Shown one piece after another: positions 48,072 through 57,656 of a DNA stretch of 64,000 bases. How positions within the stretch are numbered: position 1 is the stretch's first letter; each line of letters starts with the position of its first letter. This DNA comes from Serratia sp. PL17 (GTDB lineage: Bacteria; Pseudomonadota; Gammaproteobacteria; Enterobacterales; Enterobacteriaceae), in assembly GCF_017832355.1 (NCBI RefSeq), contig NZ_JAFIBY010000004.1:372001-436000 (forward strand), written 5' to 3'. The translations under genes were made by a program, and so were the position numbers. Below the pieces are notes generated by a model that searched no databases, was not told the origin of the DNA, and saw only the letters and a program-made list of their open reading frames with translations.

Positions 48072-49295
48072 TTACTCTCCCGCAGACTTTACGCTGATGC
48101 GATGCTGGCGCCACAGCCAGCCGCTGATGCCACCCAGCAGAACCGCCATCGTCAGAGCCGCCGCGATCAGCTGCGACTCACCATAAAACTTTGCTACTAC
48201 CGGAACCATCAGTGCGCTAAGACCGTAACCCAACGTATGACTGGTCGCGATCGCGCCAGATCCTTTGCCGGTGGATAATTTGTCGTTCAACATCAACTGA
48301 TAACCCGGCGTTGCCATCGCTGCACCAAAAGAGGCCAGCGCGCAGCCGGTGTAAAATAGTGCCAAGGGTTGAGCACACATCAAGCCCAATCCCACCACCA
48401 TCAATACTGCCGCAATCAGCAGTAGCTGCGGTGCGCTAAAGCGTTGTGGACGCACCACCAAGAACTGCGCCAACAACGTACAGGCTGCCGCTACGCTCAG
48501 CAATACCGCCACATGATGGCTGACGGTCGTGGCGGAGTGGCTAAACAGACGCGTCAAATGCGGTGCAAGCCCCAATTGCATCAGGCTAACCGACGCGGCC
48601 AACAACAACGCGCACAGTAAATAAGGTGCCATATTGAGACGCAGCCGATTTTGCTGATGCGCAACCGGCGGCAACGGAGGATCGTTTTGCTGGCGACACA
48701 CCACCAGCAAGGCGATTAAGGGGGCAATCGCCATCAGCCACAGCGGCGCCATAGGATGAATCGACAGCGCCAATGCCGCGCACAATGGTCCAAGCAGTCT
48801 CCCACAACTCAGGCCAGAACTGATGGTCGCCAGCGCCGACATGCGCTGTTCATAACCTGCACGCTGCAAAGCCCAGGTCTGGCTGGCAGGCACCATGCCG
48901 GATACCGTCAGCCCATAGATAATCCGCGCCACGATTAGTCCACCTAGCCCCACCATCGGTGAAAGCCAACCGGCAGACAACCCCCAAACGGCCAATGCCA
49001 GTAAAGCGAAACTGAACAAATACCCTGCTAATGCCATGGTTACCACAAACTTGCAGCCCCGTATTTCAGACTGCCGACCCCACCACGGCGAACCAACCAG
49101 AAACAGCATTGAGCCGAGCGTCAATAGCCCGGCCCAGACTGAAAGCGACAATTGAGTCATGCTCACCAACACCGGCAATGCCACCAGCAGGCCGTTTTGC
49201 CCGATGCCCAACAGCCCGGCACACAGCGCCAAAGGCCAATTGGAAGGAGACGTATTCCCAATTGTCGGTGATTTAGGGGGAGAGTAAATAGGCAT
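48072..49295 (-). CDS. shiF: ShiF-like MFS exporter, likely for aerobactin
   Basis: A 407-residue major facilitator with 12 hydrophobic segments. It begins with a helix reading LCAGLLGIGQNGLLVALPVL and has the loop SPWWGRQSEIRGCKFVV between helices 2 and 3. ShiF genes sit upstream of iucABCD in ColV-type plasmids and export aerobactin; the divergent placement here is the same. The start is ATG 49295, one codon inside a TTG. Function is inferred from similarity and position. Confidence 0.85.
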   Translation of the reverse strand: MPIYSPPKSPTIGNTSPSNWPLALCAGLLGIGQNGLLVALPVLVSMTQLSLSVWAGLLTLGSMLFLVGSPWWGRQSEIRGCKFVVTMALAGYLFSFALLALAVWGLSAGWLSPMVGLGGLIVARIIYGLTVSGMVPASQTWALQRAGYEQRMSALATISSGLSCGRLLGPLCAALALSIHPMAPLWLMAIAPLIALLVVCRQQNDPPLPPVAHQQNRLRLNMAPYLLCALLLAASVSLMQLGLAPHLTRLFSHSATTVSHHVAVLLSVAAACTLLAQFLVVRPQRFSAPQLLLIAAVLMVVGLGLMCAQPLALFYTGCALASFGAAMATPGYQLMLNDKLSTGKGSGAIATSHTLGYGLSALMVPVVAKFYGESQLIAAALTMAVLLGGISGWLWRQHRISVKSAGE

Positions 49296-49368
49296 CAAAC
49301 GTAAATTTACCGTTAATAAAATTATAAGGTTATGTTCAATTCATTGAAAAATTGTATCATAGGACGAT

Positions 49369-49410
49369 TGATAACAATAAATATTATTGATATAAGAATC
49401 ATTCTCAATT
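49369..49410. promoter_or_regulatory. Fur-box region between shiF and iucA
   Basis: TATAAGAATCATTCTCAAT at 49391-49409 has the GAAT-C-ATTC core and a 9-1-9 inverted symmetry like the Fur box; an AT-rich inverted element TGATAACAATA/TATTATTGATA precedes it. Together they cover the divergent promoter, so iron-Fur should repress iucABCD and the shiF side. Confidence 0.75.
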
Positions 49411-49433
49411 GATTCAAACAGTGAAATGGGATC

Positions 49434-51179
49434 ATGACAATCCAGTTTGAAACCGCGACGACCGACGTGGCTGCACAATGTTTTCTCAACGCATTGATGC
49501 GTGAAACTCGGGACTGGCAAATCGTTCCGCCAGCCAGCCACCAACAGTATCCACAACTCCACATTCCACTTTCGTCTTCTCAGGCTATTCGCATCGCGTT
49601 ACGCCATACCTCCCCCACTCAGCATCACCAATATCTGTTCCCGGCACGTCTGCATCAGCAGGACGATGGGGCTGGCGTGGCGCTGAGCATGGAGCAACTG
49701 GTCACTCTGTTGCTGGAGAAACCGGCGGTGAAAGGTGAATTGTCGGATGACGTGGTAGCCCGCTTCCGCCAGCGTGTGCTGGAAAGTCATGAGAATACCC
49801 AACAGGCGATCACTGTTCGCCTGGACTGGCCTGCGCTGCGCGACAAGCCATTGAATTTTGCCCAAGCGGAACAGGGCCTGCTGGTCGGCCACGCCTTCCA
49901 CCCGGCACCAAAATCCCACGAGCCATTCAATGAGCAGCAGGCGCGCCGCTATCTGCCAGACTTTGGTGCCCGTTTCCCGCTACGTTGGTTTGCTGTCGAT
50001 AAACGCCACCTGTGCGGTGATAGTCTTAATCTGACACTGCAACAACGCCTGCAGCGTTTTGCTGCCGAAAGTGCCCCACAGTTGCTGGCGCACTTTACCG
50101 ATGACGTCTGGTTGTTGCCGATGCATCCGTGGCAAGCCGACCATTTGCTGACGCAAGTCTGGTGCCAGGATCTGGTGACTCAGGGGCTGCTGCGCGATCT
50201 GGGCGAAGCCGGTGAACGCTGGTTACCAACCAGTTCCTCGCGCTCGCTGTACAGCGCCAGCAACCGCGACATGATCAAGTTCTCCCTCAGCGTACGCCTG
50301 ACCAACTCGGTGCGAACCCTGTCGGTAAAAGAAGTGAAACGCGGCATCCGTTTGGCCCGTTTGGCACAAACGCCACGTTGGCAGCAATTGCAGGCACGTT
50401 ACCCAACCTTCCGTGTGATGCAGGAAGACGGCTGGGCCGGTCTGCGCTCTGCGGACGGGACGATTCAGGAAGAAAGCCTGATGGCACTGCGCGATAATCT
50501 GCTGTTCGACCAACCAGAAAACCAGACCAATGTGCTGGTGACCTTGACCCAAGCGGCACCGGACGGCGGCGACAGCTTGCTGGCTGCGGCAGTGCGCCGT
50601 TTAGCCACTCGCCTGAACTTGCCACTACAGCAGGCCGCCCATACCTGGCTGGATGCTTACTGCCAACACGTCTTACTGCCGCTGTTCAGCACCGAAGCCG
50701 ATTACGGACTGGTGCTTTTGGCCCACCAGCAAAACATTTTGGTAGAGATGCAGCAGGACCTGCCGATCGGGATGCTGTACCGCGACTGTCAGGGCAGCGG
50801 CTTTACCCGCGACGCTGGGCCGTGGTTGGAAGAGATTGGCGAGGCCGATGCGGAAAACCGCTTCAGCGAACAGCAGTTGCTGCGTTACTTCCCTTACTAC
50901 CTCCTGGTGAACTCCAGCCTGGCGGTCACCGCTGCGCTGGCGGCGGCCGGTTTCGACAGTGAAGAACAGCTGATGGCCCGGGTGCGCGATGCACTGAGCG
51001 GCCTGCGGGCCAACGCCAAAAATACCCTGTGCCTTGACTACGTGCTCGACAGCAGCCATTGGAACTGCAAAGGCAATTTCTTCTGTTACCTGCACGACCA
51101 TAACGAAAATACCATCGTCGATCCGGCGGTGATTTACTTCGACTTCGTCAACCCGCTGCGCCTGGGGGCTACCCAATGA
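49434..51179 (+). CDS. iucA: Aerobactin synthase subunit IucA
   Basis: NIS synthetase of 581 residues that joins N6-acetyl-N6-hydroxylysine to citrate. Family features are the ATP-binding histidine-rich MHPWQADHLLTQVWCQ, the segment LPTSSSRSLYSASNRDMIKF-SLSVRLTNSVRTL, and PDGGDSLL followed by the C-terminal LDYVLDSSHWNCKGNFFCYL. It starts the operon with GGGATC before the ATG, downstream of Fur-box sequence, and its stop overlaps iucB (ATGA). Confidence 0.96.
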   Translation: MTIQFETATTDVAAQCFLNALMRETRDWQIVPPASHQQYPQLHIPLSSSQAIRIALRHTSPTQHHQYLFPARLHQQDDGAGVALSMEQLVTLLLEKPAVKGELSDDVVARFRQRVLESHENTQQAITVRLDWPALRDKPLNFAQAEQGLLVGHAFHPAPKSHEPFNEQQARRYLPDFGARFPLRWFAVDKRHLCGDSLNLTLQQRLQRFAAESAPQLLAHFTDDVWLLPMHPWQADHLLTQVWCQDLVTQGLLRDLGEAGERWLPTSSSRSLYSASNRDMIKFSLSVRLTNSVRTLSVKEVKRGIRLARLAQTPRWQQLQARYPTFRVMQEDGWAGLRSADGTIQEESLMALRDNLLFDQPENQTNVLVTLTQAAPDGGDSLLAAAVRRLATRLNLPLQQAAHTWLDAYCQHVLLPLFSTEADYGLVLLAHQQNILVEMQQDLPIGMLYRDCQGSGFTRDAGPWLEEIGEADAENRFSEQQLLRYFPYYLLVNSSLAVTAALAAAGFDSEEQLMARVRDALSGLRANAKNTLCLDYVLDSSHWNCKGNFFCYLHDHNENTIVDPAVIYFDFVNPLRLGATQ

Positions 51180-52126
51180 TGCCGCACGCCAAACTGATGC
51201 ATGCCGGCAGCGGTTTTCGCTGCGAGCAGTTGGAAAAGGAGCTGCAACTCGGGCTGGGGCTGGACGGCAGTGCCGTGCTGCACTACCCGGGACCACTGCC
51301 GCAGGGCTGGTTAGTGCAGGCGCTGGACCAATTGCTGATCGCGGCCCCCCAACTTAGCGGTATTACCCTGCCCTACGCGCAATGGTGCGAAGAACCGCAG
51401 GCTCAGGCGCTATTTACCTTGGCAAGCAGTGATTACCTGGCTCGCGACACCTTTTATCAACTGCCATTATGGCTAGGTGCCGAACGCCACACTGCGTCAG
51501 GGAAGATGCAGTATGACGCCGAACGTGGCCTGTGGTTCCCGCAACGCCCGGCACGGCCCAGCGGCGAGGTGTATCGCCGTTACGATCCGCAGTTGAAGAA
51601 AACGTTGAGCTTCCGCCTGCCAGAAGTGGAACGCGACGCCGAACAGTTCACCCGCTGGATGAACTCACCTCGCGTCGACGCATTTTGGGAAATGAGCGGC
51701 CCACTGGAAACCCAGGCTGCCTACCTGCAGCGTCAACTGGACTCCAGCTACTGTTACCCACTACTGGGTTGCTTTGACGATCGCCCATTCGGCTATTTCG
51801 AAGTCTATTGGGCGCCGGAGGACCGTATCGGGCGTCACTACCGCTGGCAGCCGTTCGACCGCGGGCTGCACATGCTGGTCGGTGAAGAAGACTGCCGCGG
51901 CGCGCAGTACATCCGCAGTTGGCTACGTGGTCTGACGCATTATCTCTACCTGGACGAGCCACGCACCACAAGGGTCGTTGCGGAGCCACGCGCGGATAAC
52001 CAGCGCCTGTTCCGTCATCTGCCGGCCGCGGGTTACCACACCGTCAAAGAGTTTGATTTCCCGCATAAGCGTTCACGCTTGATCATAAATCAGCGTGATG
52101 AATTCTTTCGGGGGGGTTCAGTATGA
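51176..52126 (+). CDS. iucB: N6-hydroxylysine acetyltransferase IucB
   Basis: A 316-residue enzyme with a GNAT-type C-terminal domain that acetylates N6-hydroxylysine with acetyl-CoA. The C-terminal half has FTRWMNSPRVDAFWEMSGPL, FGYFEVYWAPEDRIGRHY and GLHMLVGEEDCRGAQYIRSW, then EPRADNQRLFRHLPAAGYH, the signature of siderophore acyltransferases. Overlaps iucA and iucC by 4 bases each. Confidence 0.96.
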   Translation: MMPHAKLMHAGSGFRCEQLEKELQLGLGLDGSAVLHYPGPLPQGWLVQALDQLLIAAPQLSGITLPYAQWCEEPQAQALFTLASSDYLARDTFYQLPLWLGAERHTASGKMQYDAERGLWFPQRPARPSGEVYRRYDPQLKKTLSFRLPEVERDAEQFTRWMNSPRVDAFWEMSGPLETQAAYLQRQLDSSYCYPLLGCFDDRPFGYFEVYWAPEDRIGRHYRWQPFDRGLHMLVGEEDCRGAQYIRSWLRGLTHYLYLDEPRTTRVVAEPRADNQRLFRHLPAAGYHTVKEFDFPHKRSRLIINQRDEFFRGGSV

Positions 52127-53871
52127 TCACCACAGATTATGTCGACTGGCAGCGCGTTAACCGCCAAATGATCGCCAAGATCCTTGCCGAGCTGGAATAC
52201 GAGCGCACGCTGCATGCCAATCAGCACGACGGGCAATGGCACATCACGTTAGGCGACGCCCACTATAGCTTTAGCGCTGAACGCGGTATCTGGGGTTGGT
52301 TGCATATCGATCCGGCTACGCTGGTTTGCGATCAAACGCCGTTAGCTGCCGACCAGACGCTGCGTCAGTTAGCGCAGGTGCTGAAAATGGACGATGCGCA
52401 GATCGCCGAGCATTTGGAAGATCTGTACGCCACGCTGCGCGGCGATATGCAGTTACTCTCCGCCCGTCATGGCATGAGCGCACAGGATTTGATTGCGCTG
52501 GACGCCGATGCACTGCAATGTCTGCTGGCCGGGCATCCCAAGTTTGTGTTTAACAAAGGTCGCCGCGGCTGGGGGCTGACCGCCTTACAGCAGTATGCGC
52601 CCGAGTATCAGGGGCAGTTCCGCCTGCACTGGGTTGCAGCCAAGCGAGGTAGCTTCGTCTGGTGTGCTGATGAAGAGTATCCACTGGAAAATCTGCTTGG
52701 CAGTGCGATGGATTACGCTGAACGCCAGCGCTTTGACCGCCGTTGGCGCGAGCTGAGGCTGACCCATGATTGGATCCCGGTGCCGCTGCATCCGTGGCAG
52801 TGGCAGCAAAAGATTGCCCTGCACTTCCTGCCGCAGCTGGCCGAAGGCGAATTGGTGGAGCTGGGTGAATTCGGCGACCGCTATTTGGCACAACAATCGT
52901 TGCGTACCCTGACCAACATCAGCCGCCGCTCCGCATTCGACATTAAGTTGCCGCTGACCATTTACAACACCTCGTGTTATCGCGGGATCCCGGGTAAATA
53001 CATCAGCGCCGGACCCGCCGCCTCGCGCTGGTTACAGCAGATATTTACCGAAGACAGCACGCTGCAGGCCAGCGGCGCCGAGATCCTTGGCGAACCGGCG
53101 GCAGGCTATATGACACACCCAACCTACGCCTCTTTGGCCAAAGCCCCCTATCGGTATCAGGAAATGCTTGGGGTGATCTGGCGTGAGAACCCGTCTTGCT
53201 ATCTGCAGGAAGGCGAACAAGCCATTTTGATGGCGACGCTGATGGAAACGGACAACCACGGCCAACCACTGATCGCCGCCTATATCGCCCGTTCTGGCCT
53301 GAGCGCCGAGGCTTGGTTGCAGCAAATGTTCAGTGTGACGGTGGTGCCTATGTATCACCTGATGTGCCGCTACGGCGTGGCGTTGATCGCCCACGGCCAG
53401 AATATCACGCTGGTGATGAAGGACCATGTGCCGCAGCGCGTGCTGTTAAAAGACTTCCAGGGCGATATGCGCCTGGTGGATCAAGACTTCCCTGAAGCGG
53501 CATCGCTACCAAACGTCGTGAAGGATGTCACCGTACGTCTGTCTGCCGACTACCTGATCCATGACTTGCAAACCGGGCATTTCGTCACTGTGCTGCGTTT
53601 TATTTCGCCGCTGATGCAAGCCTGTGGGATCGGTGAAACCCGTTTCTATCAACTGCTGGCGCAGGTGTTGAACAGCTACATGGCTCAACACCCCGACATG
53701 GCAGAACGCTTTGCTCTCTTTGATCTGTTTAAGCCACAAATCATTCGCGTGGTGCTTAACCCGGTGAAACTCACCTATTCAGAACAGGACGGTGGCAGCC
53801 GCATGTTGCCAAACTATCTGCAGGATCTGGATAACCCTCTTTACCTGGTCACCAAGGAGTTTGCCCAATGA
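52123..53871 (+). CDS. iucC: Aerobactin synthase subunit IucC
   Basis: Second NIS synthetase, 582 residues; adds the second hydroxamate arm to complete aerobactin. Motifs are HPWQWQQKIALHFLPQLAEG, TLTNISRRSAFDIKLPLTIYN-TSCYRGIPGK, and the late AHGQNITLVMKDHVPQRVLLKD. It is similar in layout to IucA but belongs to the other substrate class. Coupled to iucD by ATGA. Confidence 0.96.
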   Translation: MITTDYVDWQRVNRQMIAKILAELEYERTLHANQHDGQWHITLGDAHYSFSAERGIWGWLHIDPATLVCDQTPLAADQTLRQLAQVLKMDDAQIAEHLEDLYATLRGDMQLLSARHGMSAQDLIALDADALQCLLAGHPKFVFNKGRRGWGLTALQQYAPEYQGQFRLHWVAAKRGSFVWCADEEYPLENLLGSAMDYAERQRFDRRWRELRLTHDWIPVPLHPWQWQQKIALHFLPQLAEGELVELGEFGDRYLAQQSLRTLTNISRRSAFDIKLPLTIYNTSCYRGIPGKYISAGPAASRWLQQIFTEDSTLQASGAEILGEPAAGYMTHPTYASLAKAPYRYQEMLGVIWRENPSCYLQEGEQAILMATLMETDNHGQPLIAAYIARSGLSAEAWLQQMFSVTVVPMYHLMCRYGVALIAHGQNITLVMKDHVPQRVLLKDFQGDMRLVDQDFPEAASLPNVVKDVTVRLSADYLIHDLQTGHFVTVLRFISPLMQACGIGETRFYQLLAQVLNSYMAQHPDMAERFALFDLFKPQIIRVVLNPVKLTYSEQDGGSRMLPNYLQDLDNPLYLVTKEFAQ

Positions 53872-55196
53872 ATCAGCCCCTGGATTTCATCGGCATTGGC
53901 ATCGGCCCGTTCAACCTCAGCATTGCCGCGCTCGGCAGTGAAGTCGCCGGTTTTAACGCTAAGTTCCTCGAGCGTAAACCTCATTTTTCCTGGCATCCCG
54001 GCATGATGGTGCCTGATTGCCATATGCAGACCAGTTTCCTGAAAGACCTGGTCAGTGCAGTATCGCCGACCAACCCCTACAGCTTTATTAACTATCTGGT
54101 AAAGCGGAAGAAATTTTACCGTTTCCTGACCACCGAGATGCGCACGGTGTCGCGTGAAGAGTTCGCCGACTACCTGGACTGGGCCGCCAATGGTTTAAAG
54201 TCGCTCGAGTTCAGCCAAGACATTCAAAGCGTGGACTTTGACGACCAGCAGCGCCAATTTGTCGTCACCACCCAACGTGCAACCTATCGGGCACGCCACG
54301 TCTGTCTGGGCATCGGCAAACGCATCAAGCTGCCGGACTGTGTCACCGAACAAAACGACCGCTGCTTCCACGCCAGTGAGATGACGTTGCGCAATCCAGA
54401 CTTGACCGGCAAGCGTGTCACCATCGTCGGCGGTGGCCAGAGCGGTGCGGATCTGTTCCTCAATATTTTTCGCGCCGAGTGGGGCCAGCCAGCCCAGTTG
54501 AACTGGATCTCACGCCGCAACAACTATAACGCTTTGGACGAAGCCGCCTTCGCCAACGAGTACTTCACCCCAGACTACGTTGACGGCTTCTACGGCCTAA
54601 ACGACAGCGCCAAGCAACGCATGCTGACCGAGCAGAAGATGACCTCTGACGGCATCACCAGCGACTCGCTATTAGCGATTTACCGTGCGATGTATCACCA
54701 GTTTGAAGTGCTGCGTGAAAAACCTTGGGCACATCTTTTGCCAAGCCGCTCTCTGGCAGCGATACAGGCCGCAGGCAACGGCTGGCAGTTGGTCATGCAT
54801 CACCATCTCGATCAGGGCCGGGAAACCTTCGATACCGACGTGGTGATCTTCGCCACCGGCTACCAGCAGGATCGCCCTGCGTTCCTTGAACCGCTGGCAA
54901 ACCGCCTACTGACCACCGCCGATGACCAGTACTCTGTGGCCCCCGACTTCAGCCTGGAGTGGGAAGGCCCCAAGGAAAACTGCCTGTTTGCCGTTAACGC
55001 CGGTATGCACAGTCACGGCATCGCCGAACCCCAGCTCAGCCTGATGGCCTGGCGATCGGCTCGTATTCTCAACCGGGCTTTAGGACGCGACCAGTTCGAT
55101 TTAACGTCCACCCCGGCTGTGATCCAATGGCGCAGTCGGCAGCCGGGCACATCAGCCCGCGCCGATCACGTCATGCTCAATTACACCGAGTTTTAA
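53868..55196 (+). CDS. iucD: Lysine N6-monooxygenase IucD
   Basis: Flavin monooxygenase of 442 residues that hydroxylates the side-chain nitrogen of L-lysine, the first step of aerobactin synthesis. FAD site FIGIGIGPFNLSIAALGSEV at the N-terminus, NADPH site VTIVGGGQSGADLFLNIF near residue 186, and VVIFATGYQQDRPAFL later. Ends the biosynthetic operon; a repeat copy separates it from iutA. Confidence 0.97.
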   Translation: MNQPLDFIGIGIGPFNLSIAALGSEVAGFNAKFLERKPHFSWHPGMMVPDCHMQTSFLKDLVSAVSPTNPYSFINYLVKRKKFYRFLTTEMRTVSREEFADYLDWAANGLKSLEFSQDIQSVDFDDQQRQFVVTTQRATYRARHVCLGIGKRIKLPDCVTEQNDRCFHASEMTLRNPDLTGKRVTIVGGGQSGADLFLNIFRAEWGQPAQLNWISRRNNYNALDEAAFANEYFTPDYVDGFYGLNDSAKQRMLTEQKMTSDGITSDSLLAIYRAMYHQFEVLREKPWAHLLPSRSLAAIQAAGNGWQLVMHHHLDQGRETFDTDVVIFATGYQQDRPAFLEPLANRLLTTADDQYSVAPDFSLEWEGPKENCLFAVNAGMHSHGIAEPQLSLMAWRSARILNRALGRDQFDLTSTPAVIQWRSRQPGTSARADHVMLNYTEF

Positions 55197-55199
55197 CTC

Positions 55200-55326
55200 T
55201 ACCTTATAGCTTTCAAGTTGCAGCCAGGCGACCAGCTCACTCATCCCCAGGCGCTTACTAAAGGTAAGTAACTGGGGTGAGTGAGTCCAGGTAACAACGC
55301 AGCAGCTTGAAAGATGACGGGTATAC
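55200..55326. repeat. Palindromic intergenic repeat, copy D
   Basis: Left end TTTCAAGTTGCAGC (from 55211) mirrors right end GCAGCAGCTTGAAAG (to about 55312), with a CCCCAG ... CTGGGG centre. It fills nearly all of the iucD-iutA gap and so forms part of the iutA leader. Confidence 0.8.
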
Positions 55327-55357
55327 ACACCAATACGGGAAACACAGGTCCATAACG

Positions 55358-57595
55358 ATGAAACGCAAACACCTCTGGGTATTAAATCCTTGCCTGCTGG
55401 CGATGCTCGCACCCGCGGCGGCTTGGGCAGAAGAACAAAAAAACGAAGAGCAAATGGTTGTCTCAGCCAGCCGTTCCCACCGTACGGTGGCAGAAATGGC
55501 ACAAACCACCTGGGTGATTGAAAGTCAGGAAATTGAGCAGCAGGTTCAGGGTGGCAAAGAGATCAAGGACATGCTGGCACAGTTGATCCCTGGCATGGAC
55601 GTTAGCGGCCAGGGGCGCACCAACTACGGCATGAACCTGCGCGGTCGTTCAATGATGGTGATGATCGACGGCGTGCGTTTGAACTCTTCACGCAGCGACA
55701 GCCGCCAGTTGGATTCGATCGACCCGTTCAATATCGACCACATTGAAGTCATCTCCGGTGCCACCTCGCTCTACGGCGGCGGCAGTACCGGTGGTCTGAT
55801 CAACATCGTCACAAAAAAAGGCCAGAAAGAGCAGCAGGTCGAACTGCAAATCGGCGGCAAAACCGGCTTTGGCGGCCATACTGACCACGACGAGAACGTA
55901 GCGGCGGCCGTCAGCGGCGGCAATGATAATGCCTCGGGCCGTCTGTCGGTTTCTTATCAGCGCTATGGCGGTTGGTACGATGGTAAGGGCAATGAAGTCC
56001 TGATCGACAATACCCAGACTGGCCTGCAGTATTCTGACCGTCTCGACGTGATGGGTACCGGCACCATTAATATCGACGACCACCAGCAGTTGCAGCTGAC
56101 CACTCAGTATTACAAAAGCCAGTCCGACGGCGACCACGGCCTGTTCCTTGGAGAAAATTTCGCGGCGGTAACCGGCAACGCCAAGGCGTACAACAGCGGT
56201 AACCTCAATTCAGATCGTATTCCGGGTACCGAACGTCATCTGATCAACCTGCAGTACTCCAATACCGACTTCCTCGGGCAGGATCTGGTTGCGCAGGTCT
56301 ATTACCGCGATGAGTCACTGACTTTCTACCCGTTCCCGACGCTGGCGGGCAAAGCACCAAACTATTACGTCAGCAGCATTGGGGCTTCACAGCAGAAGAC
56401 CGACTTTTACGGCGGCAAGCTGACGCTGAACAGTAAGCCAATCGACGACCTGACGTTGACCTACGGCATCGACGCCGAGCATGAGACGTTCAACTCCAAC
56501 CAGCAGTTCTTCAATCTGGCAAAAGCGCAGCAGTCCGGCGGTATGGATCTGCAAAATGCTTATAACACCGGGCGTTATCCTGGCTACAGCACCACCAACC
56601 TGGCTTCATTCCTGCAGGCCAGCTACGACATCAACCCAATCTTTACGCTGAGCGGCGGCGTCCGTTATCAGTACACCGAAAACAAGATTGATGACTTTGT
56701 CGGTTATAGCCAACAGCAGGCCATCGCCACCGGCGGTGCGACCTCCGCGGACGCGATCCCTGGAGGGAAAACTGACTATAACAACGCCCTGTTCAACGCC
56801 GGCCTGTTGGCACATCTGACCGAACGCCAACAAACCTGGGTCAACTTCTCACAGGGTTACGAGATCCCGGATCCGGGCAAATATTACGGCAACGGCACTT
56901 ATTCACTGAACAAGGGCCACTATCAGTTGAACAAAAGCGTCAACGTGGGTGATTCCAAGCTGGAAGGCATCAAGGTTAACTCCTATGAGCTTGGCTGGCG
57001 CTATACCGGTGATAACCTGCGCACGCAGATCGCCGGCTACTATTCCCTGTCCGATAAGAGCATTTCGATCAACAAGACCGACATGACGATTAACGTCAAC
57101 TCGGACAAACGCCGTATCTACGGGGTGGAAGGCGCGGTCGATTACTTCTTCGAAGACAGCGACTGGAGTGCCGGTACCAACTTCAACGTCATTCGCTCTG
57201 AGACCAAGGTCAACGGCGAATGGAAAAAGTTGGTGGTGGATACCGCCAGCCCATCGAAAGTGACCGCCTATGTCGGCTGGGCGCCGGGCGATTGGAACCT
57301 GCGTCTGCAATCACAACAGACCTTTGACGTGTCGGATGACGGTGATTACACCAAAGCCAGCTCCACCCAGGGCCGCAAAATTGATGGCTACAACACCATC
57401 GACTTCCTCGGTAGCTATGCCCTGCCGGTGGGTAAACTCAGTTTCAGCGTAGAGAATCTGCTGGACAGGGAGTACACCACGGTATGGGGCCAACGTGCAC
57501 CTATCCTTTATAGCCCAACCTACGGCTCACCAGAGCTGTACAGCTATAAAGGCCGCGGTCGCACCTTTGGTCTGAACTACTCCGTCCTGTTCTGA
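55358..57595 (+). CDS. iutA: Ferric aerobactin receptor IutA
   Basis: TonB-dependent outer-membrane receptor of 745 residues. Signal peptide ends PAAAWA; the TonB box is EEQMVVSAS. The plug domain includes NYGMNLRGRSMMVMIDGVRL and VISGATSLYGGGSTGGLINI; the 22-strand barrel ends LNYSVLF with the terminal phenylalanine needed for insertion. The start ATG 55358 begins the signal peptide; an upstream frame is part of the repeat. Followed by a strong terminator. Confidence 0.97.
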   Translation: MKRKHLWVLNPCLLAMLAPAAAWAEEQKNEEQMVVSASRSHRTVAEMAQTTWVIESQEIEQQVQGGKEIKDMLAQLIPGMDVSGQGRTNYGMNLRGRSMMVMIDGVRLNSSRSDSRQLDSIDPFNIDHIEVISGATSLYGGGSTGGLINIVTKKGQKEQQVELQIGGKTGFGGHTDHDENVAAAVSGGNDNASGRLSVSYQRYGGWYDGKGNEVLIDNTQTGLQYSDRLDVMGTGTINIDDHQQLQLTTQYYKSQSDGDHGLFLGENFAAVTGNAKAYNSGNLNSDRIPGTERHLINLQYSNTDFLGQDLVAQVYYRDESLTFYPFPTLAGKAPNYYVSSIGASQQKTDFYGGKLTLNSKPIDDLTLTYGIDAEHETFNSNQQFFNLAKAQQSGGMDLQNAYNTGRYPGYSTTNLASFLQASYDINPIFTLSGGVRYQYTENKIDDFVGYSQQQAIATGGATSADAIPGGKTDYNNALFNAGLLAHLTERQQTWVNFSQGYEIPDPGKYYGNGTYSLNKGHYQLNKSVNVGDSKLEGIKVNSYELGWRYTGDNLRTQIAGYYSLSDKSISINKTDMTINVNSDKRRIYGVEGAVDYFFEDSDWSAGTNFNVIRSETKVNGEWKKLVVDTASPSKVTAYVGWAPGDWNLRLQSQQTFDVSDDGDYTKASSTQGRKIDGYNTIDFLGSYALPVGKLSFSVENLLDREYTTVWGQRAPILYSPTYGSPELYSYKGRGRTFGLNYSVLF

Positions 57596-57604
57596 TTTCT
57601 GCCC

Positions 57605-57656
57605 GAGCGCAATCCTGCGCTCGAACAAAACGAAAAGGGCCGACACGGCCCTTTTT
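57605..57656. terminator. iutA terminator region, two hairpins
   Basis: GAGCGCA/TGCGCTC (57605-57622) is followed by AAAAGGGCCG (57633-57642) pairing with CGGCCCTTTT (57646-57655) and a T run. The second hairpin can also serve the convergent puuE gene. Confidence 0.88.
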
